The position numbers and the translations under genes are program-made. Under the pieces are notes generated by a model. That model did not search any database, was not told where the DNA came from, and was given only the letters and a program-made list of their open reading frames with translations. Positions 61,732-64,000 of a DNA stretch of 64,000 nucleotides are shown in pieces. Every line of letters begins with the position of its first letter. The stretch's first letter is position 1. The stretch spans positions 84,983,947 to 85,047,946 of the forward strand of contig NC_034410.1 of the NCBI RefSeq assembly GCF_002078875.1, in the 5' to 3' direction. The stretch is from Numida meleagris (taxonomy: Eukaryota; Chordata; Aves; Galliformes; Numididae).

Positions 61732-64000
61732 GTTAAGATTTTGCTTATTTTTCAAGGGATGCACATAGGAGACACACAGAGCATTACAGCAGTAGCAAGC
61801 TTAAATATTAAATGAATTAGTAGAAAACCTAATCTCCTCGTGGTTTATCTATTACACCTGTAAATGTGTTTACATTCATGGATAAAGGCAACCATATTCT
61901 CTTAAAGTCAGCTCATAGATCTTTATGTACTGATTCATTGATTATTAACATATTTAAAGAGGTAAATATAGTTAATATTAAATTATTTAGACCTATGTAA
62001 TGCCACATTTTCAAAACAAAACATATTATATAAATACATCATTTTCCTTGATTCTGGGCATTGACAACATTACATTGCAAGCTGATAGCTGCATCTCAGG
62101 ATGTACATAAATCCTGTCTCTGATTTTGGTAGAAATGCGGTTTTCTTCTCTCTGCTGTAAACACACACCACATTTCTTTTGAGAGTGTTCTAAATATCAG
62201 GCATGTATTTTCCCAGCTTCAGTATAGGCCATCTACAATGTCTGTCTGATAATAGACAAGAAGACTTTACATCGGTAGATGCTGTTCCAGAAATATTCGA
62301 TGGCTCCAGCAGCCAGCACATTCCCAGCTCCTCTGCCCAGTTCTACCTGATGTATTGAACATCCAGTTCAGTCAATGAAGTGTATAGGAAAATGCTGGAT
62401 TATTACTGATGATGGTAAAAGTTAAGAAGTAGTCACAGCTTATTTTTATCTTTTTCTAAAAAGTGGAAATTACTTACACAAGGAAATCCCGGGTCTCACA
62501 CATTTTGTACTATTTGATTCCCAACACATCTTACTTTTACTGTGGTTGGGCCTCACAAATTTGCAAGTGCTGTTTTTTCTCTCTCCCCCTTTACTTATGG
62601 GTCTAACATCTGACCCCCACACATCAGGTACAATTGCCAGACCTGATCTGCGGTCTACTAACCAGCTGCATCTGGAATTGCAGACTAGGAGAGAAGCTAT
62701 GACACAGAGCTGGAGATGCAGGAGTGCCTCGTAGCAGATTTCTGCAAGAAAATCCCTGAAACCTCCCACTCCAGCTCGGAACAATAGCCTTCCTCCTCAT
62801 ATAACTATTGTGTATTGGAGATATGTCCTTGGCGTGCTCTGGGGCTCTAGAGGAGCTGGAGTTTAGACCTCCACAACATATGATTCTGGAAATCTTATGT
62901 ATTATACTATAAAAAATAGTAAAGTTTTTTAAAAGTGCATTTAACTTATTTAGCTTTCATATTCAAGCAGCTGGAAGTGTGGATATCACATAACTAATGG
63001 CTGCAGTATTTCAGTGTTGTGCTTTTACTCATATTTATTGTTTACAATAAAGTAATTAACTGAATGACCATACAGTTATTCTCCACTGGTCTCTTCATTC
63101 AGAGCATCCATGGTGGATAATCATGGTAATAATTTTCAGCTAAAAAAATGGCACTTTCCAAACAGCGATTCTTCTGGAGATTACTTAACTAAATAGGCTT
63201 GTATTCAGTCTGTGCATTTTAGATTTTGGGTTTTAGAACTGGCATGTAATTTTTTCTCTCTAAATGCAAAAATAGCTATTTCACAATAGGATAATGTTAG
63301 AAATTGTTTTTTTTTTGTCAACACTGATGAGCGATTTGACATATTTTAAGAGTATGTTTCACACAACTAATATTTTCACTGCGTCATCATTATATACTTT
63401 TTCATTATAATATTTTAGCAGCAGTGTAATCATGGAAGTAAATGCAAAAAGATGACTGAAGCCATATTTCCCACTGATTCACATAGGCACCTAAAATGTT
63501 CGTGCTTAATATTCTCAGGTACTATAACAGAGATTAAAATAAGGAAAAGGAAAAAGAAACAGGGATAGAATGTACAGGTTTATATGCTGTCAAATCCCTT
63601 TGTTAGCTTGAAAACAAGTTTTCTGTGGATTTATGCTGTGACTTATTGTCTTCAGAATCACAAACCTACTCCATTAATAAAACTAAGCTTATAGGCACAC
63701 TACATTAAAATAACTTAAGGATGAATAGTTCAACTTTACCACTTCTTTTAGGACTGGATTCAATAACAGAAATTGGACTCAGCTGTATGGATTTTTCAAG
63801 GATATTATGGACCATATTTCCACAGACATTTTTATGGTTTCTAGTCCTCTAAAACATTTGAAAAGTTGTGCTTTAACTGAGTAGTTTCTTCTGTTTATTA
63901 GTTCGTGTAAACATTTTTTGCTGTTATGTCATTTGTGGGACTATAATTTCATTCTTGCCGTTACAGATAAAGAAAAGTTAATTTGAATATTACTCCTTGA
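61732..64000. other. Unique AT-rich sequence, no gene recognised
   Basis: No transposon, RNA gene or convincing exon was recognised to the end of the window. The 62465-62880 part is less AT-rich with opposite-strand ORFs of 62 and 104 codons that show no domain. Confidence 0.5.

Overview
The window looks like nuclear DNA of a bird, most likely a galliform (chicken-like). It is AT-rich, has no long open reading frames, and carries at least six pieces of CR1 retrotransposon, the dominant LINE of birds, several ending in the diagnostic ATTCTATG-type repeats. It also holds an internally deleted mariner copy that resembles the Galluhop/Mariner1 element of galliforms, and two solo retroviral LTRs. 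The organism assignment is inference from these repeats. I recognise no complete protein-coding gene; the window reads as a gene-poor intergenic or intronic segment.

Layout: 1-205 is a polypyrimidine CCTT-type microsatellite. A CR1 3' end lies at 1296-1584. Then follows unique sequence with one enhancer-like block (2640-2963), an (AAAAG)n satellite containing an N (8177-8381), and a CpG-rich 303-bp solo LTR with 6-bp target duplications (13413-13715). A near-ideal RFX X-box sits at 15075-15088. A longer CR1 piece lies at 16919-17630. At 24996-25810 a CpG-retaining stretch with a 76-codon ORF is followed directly by the deleted mariner. A CR1 end on the minus strand is at 27778-27860. Enhancer-like blocks rich in homeodomain, Meis, SOX and POU words occur at 28790-28975 and 33780-34140. 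A (CA)n run (36890-36923) precedes a 630-bp AT-only block (37461-38093) whose flank is repeated in inverted form. CR1 reverse-transcriptase sequence is at 40145-40777, and small perfect hairpins are at 41397-41432 and 43123-43148. A CR1 3' tail is at 46057-46147. At 50880-51660 is a decayed C-terminal piece of a non-CR1 LINE, followed by a 529-bp solo LTR on the minus strand with 5-bp target duplications (51951-52479). An (AAAAT)n run is at 56807-56889. A TATA box, short transcribed-exon-like segment and perfect splice donor are at 59634-59832. The last CR1 piece is at 61531-61731.

No genes work together here. What can be read is a history of insertions in a gene-poor region, with a few blocks that look like candidate cis-regulatory elements and three weak exon candidates. 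The regulatory and exon candidates rest on motif and splice-signal reading only; alignment to other amniotes and RNA data would decide them.
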